From an uncultured Oscillospiraceae bacterium (GTDB lineage Bacteria; Bacillota; Clostridia; Oscillospirales; Oscillospiraceae): a DNA stretch of 18,753 bases. The stretch covers positions 1 through 18,753 of the forward strand of contig CALWVX010000014.1 of the NCBI GenBank assembly GCA_944385065.1, written 5' to 3'. This document shows positions 6,023-12,513 of the stretch, one piece after another. A program made the position numbers and the translations under genes. Each line of letters opens with the position of its first letter. Position 1 is the first letter of the stretch. Under the pieces are notes generated by a model that searched no databases, was not told the DNA's origin, and was given only the letters and a program-made list of their open reading frames with translations.

Positions 6023-7752
6023 ACAAAGTCGGGGCACTGGGTCATGGGCTCGGAGGCGTTCTGCACCTTGGGGAAGGCGATCACGTCCCGGATAGAGTCC
6101 GCCCCGGTCATGAGCATGACCAGCCGGTCCAGGCCATAGGCCAGGCCGCCGTGGGGGGGCGCGCCGAATTTGAAGGCGTTGATCAGGTGGCCGAAGCGCT
6201 CCATGGCATCTTCATCGGTGAAGCCCAGGGCCCGGAACATGGCCTCCTGAGTCTCGGGGACGGAGATCCGGATGGAGCCGCCGCCCAGCTCGGTGCCGTT
6301 GAGGACGATGTCATAGGCCTTGGCCCGGCAGTTGGCCTTGTCGGTCTCCAGCTTGTCCAGGTCCTCGTCCATGGGGGCGGTAAAGGGGTGGTGCATGGCC
6401 ACATACCGGCCCTCCTCCTCGCTCCACTCGAACATGGGGAACTGGGTGACCCACAGGAACTGATAATCGTCCTTCTTCAGCAGGCCCAGTTCCCGGGCAG
6501 CTTCACACCGCAGTGCACCCAGAGAGGCCCATACCACGGTATTCTTGGCGTCGCCCACGATCAGAATCAGGTCCCCGTCCTGGGCGCCGGCCCGGTCCAG
6601 AATGGCCTGGTTTTCCTCGTCGGTGAGGAACTTCTGATAGGAGGAAGTCACCTGTCCGTCGTGGAGGCGGGTCCAGGCAAGCCCCTTGGCCTGATAGGTC
6701 TTGACGAACTCGGCCAGCTTGTCGATTTTCTTCCGGGGGAAGTCGGCGGCGTGGCCCTTGACGTTGATCATCCGCACCGAGCCGCCGGCGGCCACGGGGT
6801 CGGAGAACACCTTGAAGCCGCAGTTTTTCACAATGTCGCTGATATCCTGCAGCTCAAAGCCGAAGCGCAGGTCGGGCTTGTCCGAGCCGAAGCGGTCCAT
6901 GGCCTCCTGCCAGGGCATCCGGCGGAAGGGAGTCTGGATGTCCACATCCAGCACCTCTTTGAATACCCGCTTCAAAAAGCCCTCCTGGATGCTCATCACG
7001 TCGTCCTCGTCGACGAAGGACATCTCCAGGTCGATCTGGGTGAACTCGGGCTGACGGTCGGCCCGCAGGTCCTCATCCCGGAAGCACCGGGCGATCTGGA
7101 AGTAGCGGTCGAAGCCGGAGAGCATCAGCAGCTGCTTGTACTGCTGGGGGGACTGGGGCAGGGCGTAGAACTTGCCCGGGTGGACCCGGCTGGGCACCAG
7201 ATAGTCCCGGGCCCCCTCGGGAGTGGACTTGGTGAGCATGGGAGTCTCGATTTCCAGGAAGCCCTGCTCGTCAAAGTAGTCCCGGGCAATCTTGGCCACC
7301 CGGTGGCGGGTGGCGATGCACTTCTGCATGTCGGGCCGCCGCAGGTCCAGATAGCGGTATTTCAGGCGCAGCATATCGTTGGCCTTGGAGTTTTCCACAA
7401 TCTCAAAGGGAGGGGTCTCCGCCTTTGCCAGCAAGCGCAGCTTGGTGACGTACAGCTCCACGTCGCCGGTGGCGATCTTGTCGGTTTTGGCCTCCCGTTC
7501 CTTCAGCTTTCCAGTGGCGGCCACCACGTATTCAGACCGCAGGGACTTGGCCTTTTCAAAGACCTCCCGATCGGTCTGGTCGTCAAAGGTGAGCTGCAGA
7601 ATACCAGTGCGGTCCCGCAGGTCCACAAAGATGAGGGCCCCTTTGTCCCGCTGCCGCTGTACCCAGCCGCAGACCGAGACGATCTGCCCGGCATGGTTGG
7701 CGCGCAGGTCACCGCAGTAGTGCGTGCGGTGGAAACCCTGAAGATTGTCCAC
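5953..7752 (-). CDS. aspS: Aspartate--tRNA ligase (bacterial type)
   Basis: Class II synthetase that charges tRNA-Asp. Starting at the GTG at 7752 it has 599 residues. This GTG has GGAG nine bases upstream, while the ATG five codons earlier (7767) lacks a ribosome binding site; the start begins MDNLQGFHRTHYCG, typical for AspRS. Order: OB-fold anticodon domain (about 1-105), catalytic core with motif 2 RCFRDEDLRADRQPEFTQ (about 222-240), the inserted GAD domain characteristic of bacterial AspRS, then motif 3 GGLAYGLDRLVML near 535-547. The length is normal. It is the third gene of the hisS-unknown-aspS unit, 21 bp after the preceding gene. Its 3' end lies within a duplicated repeat and is flanked by a 14-bp inverted repeat. 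Whether it also charges tRNA-Asn cannot be told here. Confidence 0.95.
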   Translation of the reverse strand: MDNLQGFHRTHYCGDLRANHAGQIVSVCGWVQRQRDKGALIFVDLRDRTGILQLTFDDQTDREVFEKAKSLRSEYVVAATGKLKEREAKTDKIATGDVELYVTKLRLLAKAETPPFEIVENSKANDMLRLKYRYLDLRRPDMQKCIATRHRVAKIARDYFDEQGFLEIETPMLTKSTPEGARDYLVPSRVHPGKFYALPQSPQQYKQLLMLSGFDRYFQIARCFRDEDLRADRQPEFTQIDLEMSFVDEDDVMSIQEGFLKRVFKEVLDVDIQTPFRRMPWQEAMDRFGSDKPDLRFGFELQDISDIVKNCGFKVFSDPVAAGGSVRMINVKGHAADFPRKKIDKLAEFVKTYQAKGLAWTRLHDGQVTSSYQKFLTDEENQAILDRAGAQDGDLILIVGDAKNTVVWASLGALRCEAARELGLLKKDDYQFLWVTQFPMFEWSEEEGRYVAMHHPFTAPMDEDLDKLETDKANCRAKAYDIVLNGTELGGGSIRISVPETQEAMFRALGFTDEDAMERFGHLINAFKFGAPPHGGLAYGLDRLVMLMTGADSIRDVIAFPKVQNASEPMTQCPDFVDDKQLDELSLSVTRKEESSDQD

Positions 7753-7773
7753 GAAAATCAACTCCATTTTGTA

Positions 7774-8304
7774 TTATATATTTGGAATATTATCATGAGT
7801 ATTGGATGTGTCCAGCTCTGCCAGCCAGGAGATGACCTCTTCCTGGAAGGATCGACCCGCCGCGGGGAAGTAGAGATCGCTGCCCTCTCCAGCGGCGGAG
7901 GTCCGGATCTTTTCTCCAGCCAGGGTGAGCTCCAGGACGGGAGCGGCCTGATCGGAAGAAAAAAAGTCGAGCCAGGCACAGGGATCGAGGTCAATGCGCA
8001 GATGGCCGCCGGACGAAAGGCGGGAGAACAGATTGCCCGCCAGATCGGCTCGGTACTGGGTGGTGCTCAGACGATCCACCAGTTCCCGCGTCTGCTCCGG
8101 GGTGAGGAGAAAAGAAGAGAGATCCCAACCGTCCTCTTCCCGGGACATAAGGGTGACATGAGCATGGAGCCCCTCTCCGCCATCGGGAAGGAGAGCGGAG
8201 AAGGCACGGGGCCGGGTATACCAGAGGCAGGCGGCGGCAATCAGGGCCAGAACAGCCCCGATGACACAGATGGGGATCAGGATCTCTCGCTGTGCCTTGC
8301 TTAT
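7774..8304 (-). CDS. Membrane-anchored protein of unknown function with a probable ATA start
   Basis: Not a family I recognise. The frame has no ATG, GTG or TTG that would include its N-terminus; the first canonical start (ATG, 8148) lacks a ribosome binding site and would cut off a clear transmembrane helix. An ATA codon at 8304 lies five bases after AAAGGAG and opens a 176-residue protein. Residues about 8-29 (ILIPICVIGAVLALIAAACLWY) form one transmembrane helix. The remaining about 145 residues, with GWDLSSFLLTPEQTRELVDRL and GGHLRIDLDP, form a mixed alpha/beta domain expected outside the membrane. The gene lies 37 bp after hisS and 21 bp before aspS, clearly inside the operon. Either ATA is used (allowed but rare) or an ATG was mutated, in which case the gene would be weakly expressed. 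Confidence 0.7.
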   Translation of the reverse strand: MSKAQREILIPICVIGAVLALIAAACLWYTRPRAFSALLPDGGEGLHAHVTLMSREEDGWDLSSFLLTPEQTRELVDRLSTTQYRADLAGNLFSRLSSGGHLRIDLDPCAWLDFFSSDQAAPVLELTLAGEKIRTSAAGEGSDLYFPAAGRSFQEEVISWLAELDTSNTHDNIPNI

Positions 8305-8341
8305 GAGAACTCCTTTCGTCCGGCGGAGAAGGGAGGGGTCT

Positions 8342-9709
8342 TCACTCTCCCTTGTCCAGAATCGGGGTCCCTTCGTTCAGGGGAGCCAGCCCCTTTTGGA
8401 TGTGGGCGGCCACCTGATCCATGGTCAGCTTGACCTGCTCGCCGGTGCGCATGTTCTTCACCGAGGCGGCGTTGTCCCGGACTTCGTCTTCTCCCAGAAT
8501 GATGACGTAGGGGACGGCCAGTTTATCGGCGTAGGTCATCTTCTGTTTGAACTTTTTGGGTTCTCCATAGATCTGAGTGCGCACACCGGCGGTACGCAGG
8601 GCGGTGGCCAGAGAGATGGCGGGCCCCATGTCCTCGGTCATGGGGAGGATGAGGGCGTCGGCAGGGGCGGTGTTCAGCTGGTCGTTGAGATAGCCCTGAT
8701 CCTCCAGGACAAAGAACAGCCGGGTCAGGCCGATGGAGATGCCCACGCCGGGCAGCTGCCGGTCGGTGTAATACTCGGCTAGGTTGTCAAAGCGGCCGCC
8801 GGAGCAGATGGAGCCGATCTCCGGGTGATCCAGCATGGTGGTCTCATAGACCGTGCCGGTGTAGTAGTCCAATCCCCGGGCGATGGTCAGGTCCAGGGCG
8901 AAGTGGTCCTGGGGCACGCCGAAGGCGGCCAGATGTCTGGCCACCATGGTCAGCTCATCCAGGCCCTCGTCAAACATGGGATTGCGGCCCCGGTACTGCT
9001 CCAGGCTGGCCAGAACCTCTTCATTGGAGCCCTTGATGTCGATAAAGCGGAGGATTTCTCCCGCCTGCTGCTCCGTCAGGCCGATCTCAGGAGCGGTGAG
9101 CAGGTCCCGGACGCTCTTTTCCCCGATTTTCTCCAGCTTGTCCACCGTACGCATGATGGCGGTGGACTGACGGGTCAAGTCGTGCATGGCATAGAAGCCG
9201 TTGAGGATTTTCCGGTTGTTCACCCGAATCTGGAAGCGGCGCAGACCCAGAGCGGTGAAGGTGCGGTAGATGATGGCGGGAATCTCGGCGTCGTTGGAGA
9301 CGTCCAGCTTGCCGTCGCCGATGATGTCAATATCGGCCTGATAGAACTCCCGGAAGCGGCCCCGCTGGGCCCGCTCGCCCCGATAGACCTTGCCGATCTG
9401 GAAGCGGCGGAAGGGGAAGGCCAGCTCCGCATAGTGCAGGGCCACATACTTGGCCAGAGGGACGGTCAGGTCGAAGCGCAGGGCCAGATCGCTGTCCCCC
9501 TTCATAAAGCGGTAGATCTGCTTTTCCGTCTCGCCGCCCCCCTTGGCCAGCAGCACGTCGCTGGCCTCGATGAGAGGGGTGTCCAGGGGGAAGAAGCCGT
9601 ACAGGGAGAACGAGTCCCGCAGAATCGCGGCCATGCGGTCAAACTGAATCTGCCGGGAGGGGAGGAGCTCCATAAAACCGGACAAAGTCCGAGGTTGAAC
9701 TTTCGCCAT
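8342..9709 (-). CDS. hisS: Histidine--tRNA ligase
   Basis: 455 residues, class II, charges tRNA-His. The N-terminus (PRTLSGFMELLP) is the Clostridia version of the usual entry loop. DLTVPLA (80-86), motif 2 GKVYRGERAQRGRFREFYQAD (from about 106), the histidine-specific ARGLDYYTGTVYE (277-289) and motif 3 GVGISIGLTRL (321-331) are all intact. The C-terminal anticodon-binding domain follows from about 340 (DALILPM, then KMTYADKLAVPYVIILGEDE). AAAGGA precedes the ATG at 9709. It is first in the hisS-unknown-aspS unit. It sits behind a leader of about 340 nt with a strong terminator and competing pairings, so transcription attenuation is likely. A ribosomal/tRNA-sensing T-box sequence is absent. 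Confidence 0.95.
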   Translation of the reverse strand: MAKVQPRTLSGFMELLPSRQIQFDRMAAILRDSFSLYGFFPLDTPLIEASDVLLAKGGGETEKQIYRFMKGDSDLALRFDLTVPLAKYVALHYAELAFPFRRFQIGKVYRGERAQRGRFREFYQADIDIIGDGKLDVSNDAEIPAIIYRTFTALGLRRFQIRVNNRKILNGFYAMHDLTRQSTAIMRTVDKLEKIGEKSVRDLLTAPEIGLTEQQAGEILRFIDIKGSNEEVLASLEQYRGRNPMFDEGLDELTMVARHLAAFGVPQDHFALDLTIARGLDYYTGTVYETTMLDHPEIGSICSGGRFDNLAEYYTDRQLPGVGISIGLTRLFFVLEDQGYLNDQLNTAPADALILPMTEDMGPAISLATALRTAGVRTQIYGEPKKFKQKMTYADKLAVPYVIILGEDEVRDNAASVKNMRTGEQVKLTMDQVAAHIQKGLAPLNEGTPILDKGE

Positions 9710-9802
9710 AACGCATAATCCTTTCTGTTGTGGAGTTTTTGGAAGGGTCCCGTTCTGGGGACCTGGGCGGGAGCGAATCCCGCCGGCCGGCTGGCGGCGT
9801 TG

Positions 9803-9868
9803 TTACATCAATTCTTCCCCTGAGGGAAGATGGAATTGGTGCCGCAGGGCGGGCAGCAGCTTCATCAT
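9803..9868 (-). CDS. Leader mini-ORF upstream of hisS (21 codons)
   Basis: Minus strand, ATG at 9868 with AAGGAG five bases upstream, and stop TAA at 9803-9805. The peptide begins MMKLLPALRHQFHLP and contains two histidines close together (codons CAC and CAT). It lies after the leader terminator and before two short hairpins (GGCGGGA stem at 9766-9784 and GGTCCC stem at 9746-9763) that precede the hisS ribosome binding site. The good Shine-Dalgarno sequence suggests translation. It may be a leader peptide coupling hisS expression to histidyl-tRNA supply. Two histidines are far fewer than in classic his leaders, so the function is speculative. Confidence 0.45.
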   Translation of the reverse strand: MMKLLPALRHQFHLPSGEELM

Positions 9869-9895
9869 CAAAACTCCTTCCACAGATTCGGTGAG

Positions 9896-9937
9896 AAAAA
9901 ACGGGCGCTCTCATCCTCCGGATGGGGACGAGAGCGC
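9896..9937 (-). terminator. Intrinsic terminator in the hisS leader
   Basis: A 12-bp stem (11 Watson-Crick pairs and one G-T) joins GCGCTCTCGTCC (9926-9937) to GGATGAGAGCGC (9905-9916) with a nine-base loop, then CCG and six T's on the minus strand. It lies between the promoter and hisS with no further promoter visible, so hisS requires readthrough. Confidence 0.85.
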
Positions 9938-10049
9938 GATACGCTTCGTGTGGTCGCCCAAGTTCGGGCGCGGCGCCGGGTGTTCGGCACCTGTCCGCGC
10001 GGCGGACGGGCCGCGCCCCTCTCCGGTCCCGCCGCAGCAGCGGCGGACT
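9896..10049 (-). ncRNA. Structured hisS leader RNA with antiterminator/terminator switch
   Basis: The predicted transcript runs from about 10049 to a U-run at 9896-9901. Hairpin 1 is GTCCGCCGC (10040-10048) with GCGGCGGGAC (10026-10035), one bulged G. A three-way junction follows: GGGCGCGG (10011-10018) with 9966-9973 encloses GTCCGC/GCGGAC (9993-10007) and GGTG/CACC (9979-9991). The terminator is at 9905-9937. GGGAC plus GAGAG (10019-10030) can instead pair with CTCTC plus GTCCC (9925-9934) in the terminator's 5' arm, and GGGAC is also part of hairpin 1. This is a three-state attenuator layout. Neither the invariant T-box sequence nor any riboswitch consensus I know is present. It could alternatively be a stand-alone small RNA. 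The region is GC-rich, so some complementarity may be chance. Confidence 0.5.
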
Positions 10050-10055
10050 GTTCCC

Positions 10056-10084
10056 ATGCTATCGTAAAACGGGAAAATTGTCAA
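10056..10084 (-). promoter_or_regulatory. Promoter for the hisS leader
   Basis: Minus strand TTGACA (10079-10084), a 17-bp spacer, then TAGCAT (10056-10061). The -35 box is perfect and the -10 matches 4 of 6. The predicted start is near 10049. It lies just past the end of the mgsA-like gene. Confidence 0.75.
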
Positions 10085-10097
10085 GTAGGAGGGGCGG

Positions 10098-10514
10098 TTA
10101 CAGGGCGAAGGGCACCCGATTCGGGTTCATGCCCACCCGCCAGTCCAGGTCGCCCCGGGCCAGACCATGGATCAGCATTTCTGCGGTAGCCACATTGGTG
10201 GCTACGGGGACGGAGTGCTGATCGCACAGCCGGGTGATATACAGAATATCCTTGTCCATCTCGTGGTCCTGGGGGGAGTTGAAGAACAGGACCAGATCGA
10301 TTTCGTTATAAATAATGCGCTGACCAATCTGTTCAATGCCGCCGTGCTCATGGGACAAAAACAGGTTGACCGGCAGGCCGGTGGCCTCGGCAACCATCCG
10401 CCCGGTGGCGTTTGTGGCGCAGACGGTATGCTTGGAGAGCACGCCGCAGTAGGCGGTGCAGAACTGTACCATCAAATCCTGCTTTTTGGTGTGGGACATG
10501 AGAGCAATATTCAT
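10098..10514 (-). CDS. mgsA: Methylglyoxal synthase-like protein with altered active site
   Basis: 138 residues, full family length. The fold is recognisable from MNIALMSHTKKQDLM, GVLSKHTVCATNATGRMVAEATGLPV, IIYNEIDLVLFF and CDQHSVPVATNVATAEMLIHGL. Methylglyoxal synthase converts dihydroxyacetone phosphate to methylglyoxal and phosphate. Aligned by eye to the E. coli enzyme, His19, His98 and Asp101 are kept (His8, His84, Asp87). Asp20 becomes Thr9, Lys23 becomes Gln12, Thr47 becomes Ala36, catalytic Asp71 becomes Ile60 (in GGIEQ, with Glu61 adjacent) and Asp91 becomes Ser80. Activity is therefore doubtful; a divergent enzyme or a regulatory MGS-fold protein is possible. AAGGAGG precedes the ATG. 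It lies 38 bp after minD, a pairing seen in other Clostridia. Confidence 0.8.
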   Translation of the reverse strand: MNIALMSHTKKQDLMVQFCTAYCGVLSKHTVCATNATGRMVAEATGLPVNLFLSHEHGGIEQIGQRIIYNEIDLVLFFNSPQDHEMDKDILYITRLCDQHSVPVATNVATAEMLIHGLARGDLDWRVGMNPNRVPFAL

Positions 10515-10552
10515 GGGGCGATACCTCCTTACAGCAAAATGTGGGGGCAGAT

Positions 10553-11287
10553 TCAGCGAATACGCATGATGGGGACCCGCCGGCCCTCCAGGCGCAGGGC
10601 AATGTTCCAGCAGGCCAGGGCCGCCCCCCGCTTGCCCCGGGAGATCAGAGGCTGGCCCAGATTGGCGCAGAGAATGACGTAGGGGTCCTCGGGCACCACG
10701 CCCAGGAGGGGCAGGCCGGCGGCGTTCATGGCGTCGTCAATGGTGGCCCGAAGGCGGCGCAGCAGCTTGGGCTGGATCCGGTTCATGATCAGATGGACCT
10801 GGCGGATGCGGTCCAGCTCCTCCACCGTGCGCTGGGCGTCTCGGAGGGAGGTGGCGTCGCTGGTGGCGACCACCAGAGCCCGGTCAGCGCCGCAGACTGC
10901 CAGCTGAAAGCCGACTCCCAGTCCGGCGGGGGCGTCAATGAGGACGTAATCGTAGGCGGCGCGGGCCGTGTTCAGCAGGGCACGCACATCGCCCGCCGTC
11001 AGGCCGGCGGGCAGGGACATGGGGGCGGTGAGCAGGGACAGCCCCTTGATGGCGGGGTGTTCCACCGCGGCCCGGGCCAGCGGACAGCGGCCCAGCGCCA
11101 CGTCGGAAAAATCCATCAGGGCCCGGTCGCTGACGCCCAGGGCGATGTCCAGATTGCGCAGACCTACATCCATGTCGATGCACAGCACCCGTCGGCCCAT
11201 CAGGGCCAGTGAGGAGGACACCCCCCCGGTAATGGAGGTCTTTCCGGTGCCGCCTTTTCCTGAGGTGACCGCGATCACAGTTCCCAT
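10553..11287 (-). CDS. minD: MinD-family ATPase (septum-site placement)
   Basis: 244 residues from the ATG at 11287, chosen because GGAGGGAG lies just upstream; an earlier ATG (11305) has none. The deviant Walker A SGKGGTGKTS (9-18) contains the signature Lys11, CIDMDVGLRNLDI (36-48) gives the Asp38/Asp40 region, and YDYVLIDAPAG is Walker B. MinD dimerises on ATP, binds the membrane through a C-terminal amphipathic helix and recruits MinC to block polar division. The C-terminus (CWNIALRLEGRRVPIMRIR) is a plausible amphipathic helix, somewhat shorter than in typical 260-270-residue MinD. No minC or minE is in the window. It forms a unit with the mgsA-like gene downstream. Other ParA/MinD ATPases such as FlhG are less likely given LRNLDIALG. 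Confidence 0.85.
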   Translation of the reverse strand: MGTVIAVTSGKGGTGKTSITGGVSSSLALMGRRVLCIDMDVGLRNLDIALGVSDRALMDFSDVALGRCPLARAAVEHPAIKGLSLLTAPMSLPAGLTAGDVRALLNTARAAYDYVLIDAPAGLGVGFQLAVCGADRALVVATSDATSLRDAQRTVEELDRIRQVHLIMNRIQPKLLRRLRATIDDAMNAAGLPLLGVVPEDPYVILCANLGQPLISRGKRGAALACWNIALRLEGRRVPIMRIR

Positions 11288-11314
11288 GAAAGCTCCCTCC
11301 AGCATTACAGTTTA

Positions 11315-11342
11315 AGTGTATCACAAATCTGCCCATCGTCAA
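11315..11342 (-). promoter_or_regulatory. Promoter for minD-mgsA
   Basis: Minus strand TTGACG (11337-11342), a 16-bp spacer, then TACACT (11315-11320), about 30 bp upstream of the minD start and downstream of the rsmG stop. Confidence 0.6.
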
Positions 11343-11395
11343 CCTTTTTCCTGGGGCTTTTTGAAAAAAGTTTACAGTTTCAGGAAGCTTTTCCC

Positions 11396-12109
11396 CTATA
11401 ATGGAGCTTTCTGCATCCTGGCCCACCGACGGGGATACCCCTTTGGGGTGGGGGAAAGCTTTTGAATGACCAGCAGGCGGTGGGTGACCTCGGTTCCGGG
11501 AATGGAATAATCCCATACGTCCTGCAGTCGGCCCCCCAGCGTGCGGATGGCTCCTTCAGCCTCCTTCAGTTCCGAATCGCTGCCCGTGGACTTCATGGCC
11601 AGGAAGCAGCCGCCCGGTTTTACATAGGGCAGGCACAGTTCGCACAGCATGCGGAGATCCGCCACCGCCCGGGCAGTGGCAAAATCAAACTGATCCCGAA
11701 ATTCGGGGAGCAGCGCCTGCTCCTCCGCCCGGGCGTGAAGCGCCTGAACGCCGGTCAGGGAGAGAGCGGAAATTACTTCCCGGAGCCAGTCAACCCGTTT
11801 GTTCAGGCTGTCCAGCAGCGTGACCTCCAGAGAGGGCACCAGATTTTTCAGGGGCAGGCCGGGAAAACCGGCTCCGGTGCCCACGTCGATCAGGGTTTTG
11901 CCCGCCAAGTCCAAATGGGCGGCCAGAGCGGCGCAGTCCAGCATGTGCAGCCGGGCCACCTGATCCGGTTCCCGGATGGCGGTGAGATTCATGACCTGGT
12001 TCTTTTCCAGCAGAAGCCGGCCGTATTCCGCCAGCTGCCGGGAGGCGTCGGCCGGGACGCGGCCGGTCAGGCCCAGCCGGGTCAGTCCGTCGGCAATGAT
12101 GTCGCGCAT
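11396..12109 (-). CDS. rsmG: 16S rRNA (guanine-N7) methyltransferase RsmG
   Basis: 237 residues. Start ATG at 12109 has AGGAGG six bases upstream; the frame is open further upstream but that extension overlaps the preceding membrane-protein gene and is not homologous. RsmG methylates G527 (E. coli numbering) of 16S rRNA in the 530 loop using S-adenosylmethionine. The sequence shows EKNQVMNLTAI (35-45), the SAM-binding loop DVGTGAGFPGLPL (75-87), the acidic end of strand 2 (LLDSLNKR, 98-105), TARAVADL (135-142) and the C-terminal YPRRWARMQKAPL that ends almost all RsmG proteins. In many Firmicutes rsmG lies next to noc-soj-spo0J near the origin; here serS and other genes intervene. Loss of rsmG is known to give low-level streptomycin resistance in several bacteria. 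Confidence 0.95.
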   Translation of the reverse strand: MRDIIADGLTRLGLTGRVPADASRQLAEYGRLLLEKNQVMNLTAIREPDQVARLHMLDCAALAAHLDLAGKTLIDVGTGAGFPGLPLKNLVPSLEVTLLDSLNKRVDWLREVISALSLTGVQALHARAEEQALLPEFRDQFDFATARAVADLRMLCELCLPYVKPGGCFLAMKSTGSDSELKEAEGAIRTLGGRLQDVWDYSIPGTEVTHRLLVIQKLSPTPKGYPRRWARMQKAPL

Positions 12110-12129
12110 AATGTTCCTCCTGATGGGGC

Positions 12130-12495
12130 CTATGAGTTGACAATCACCCCGACGGCCATTCCAAAGTTGGACAGCAGCCCCACGATTCCGATGGGCAGGG
12201 TGACCAGAGCCAGAATCCAGCACAGGACGGCCAGAAAAATAGCCGTCCATTTGCCCGGCTTGCCGGTGGAGCGCCAGCTCACCAGGGTCAGAATGCCCAG
12301 GCCGATGAGGCCGGGGATCGCCAGCAGGGGAGGCAGATTGCCCAGCATGGTGCCGGTGAAATAGTAATAGGTGGTCAGGGCCAGGAAGATCAGCACATAG
12401 ACCAGGCCGATCCAGGCCAGGGTTCGTTTCACAGGGGAGGCGGGGGTATAACCCCGGTCCTCCCGGTCGGCGCCGGGCCGCTTTTCCTCGGACAA
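12130..12495 (-). CDS. Small three-helix membrane protein, unknown function
   Basis: 121 residues, not assigned to a family. A charged, soluble N-terminus (1-24, SEEKRPGADREDRGY) is followed by transmembrane segments at about 25-46, 53-74 and 83-108. The basic loop STGKPGKW separates helices 2 and 3. The start is TTG at 12495, supported by AAGGAGG nine bases upstream. It lies 18 bp after the XRE regulator gene and 20 bp before rsmG, so all three appear co-transcribed. No catalytic or transport motif can be seen. Confidence 0.75.
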   Translation of the reverse strand: MSEEKRPGADREDRGYTPASPVKRTLAWIGLVYVLIFLALTTYYYFTGTMLGNLPPLLAIPGLIGLGILTLVSWRSTGKPGKWTAIFLAVLCWILALVTLPIGIVGLLSNFGMAVGVIVNS

Positions 12496-12513
12496 GGCGG
12501 GGAACCTCCTTTT

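Noticed and set aside
8135..8148. Second NBS (TCTTCCCGGGACAT)
   Set aside because: Only 11 of 14 positions match and the palindrome is broken inside a coding region; CCCGGG is frequent by chance in GC-rich DNA.
6151..8433. Very long plus-strand open frame (760 codons)
   Set aside because: It is exactly antisense to aspS and the next gene; its Gly/Leu/Val/His-rich translation without domains is the shadow of GC-rich codon bias.
9896..10050. T-box riboswitch for hisS
   Set aside because: A UGGG that could pair with the CCCA end of tRNA-His occurs (near 9961), but the flanking invariant T-box sequence and the expected antiterminator pairing are absent, and the leader is short.
9896..10050. 6S RNA gene (by analogy with its location near aspS in Bacillus)
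   Set aside because: Size and location fit, but the folded segments give a three-way junction and a one-sided unpaired region, not the long rod with a symmetric central bubble.
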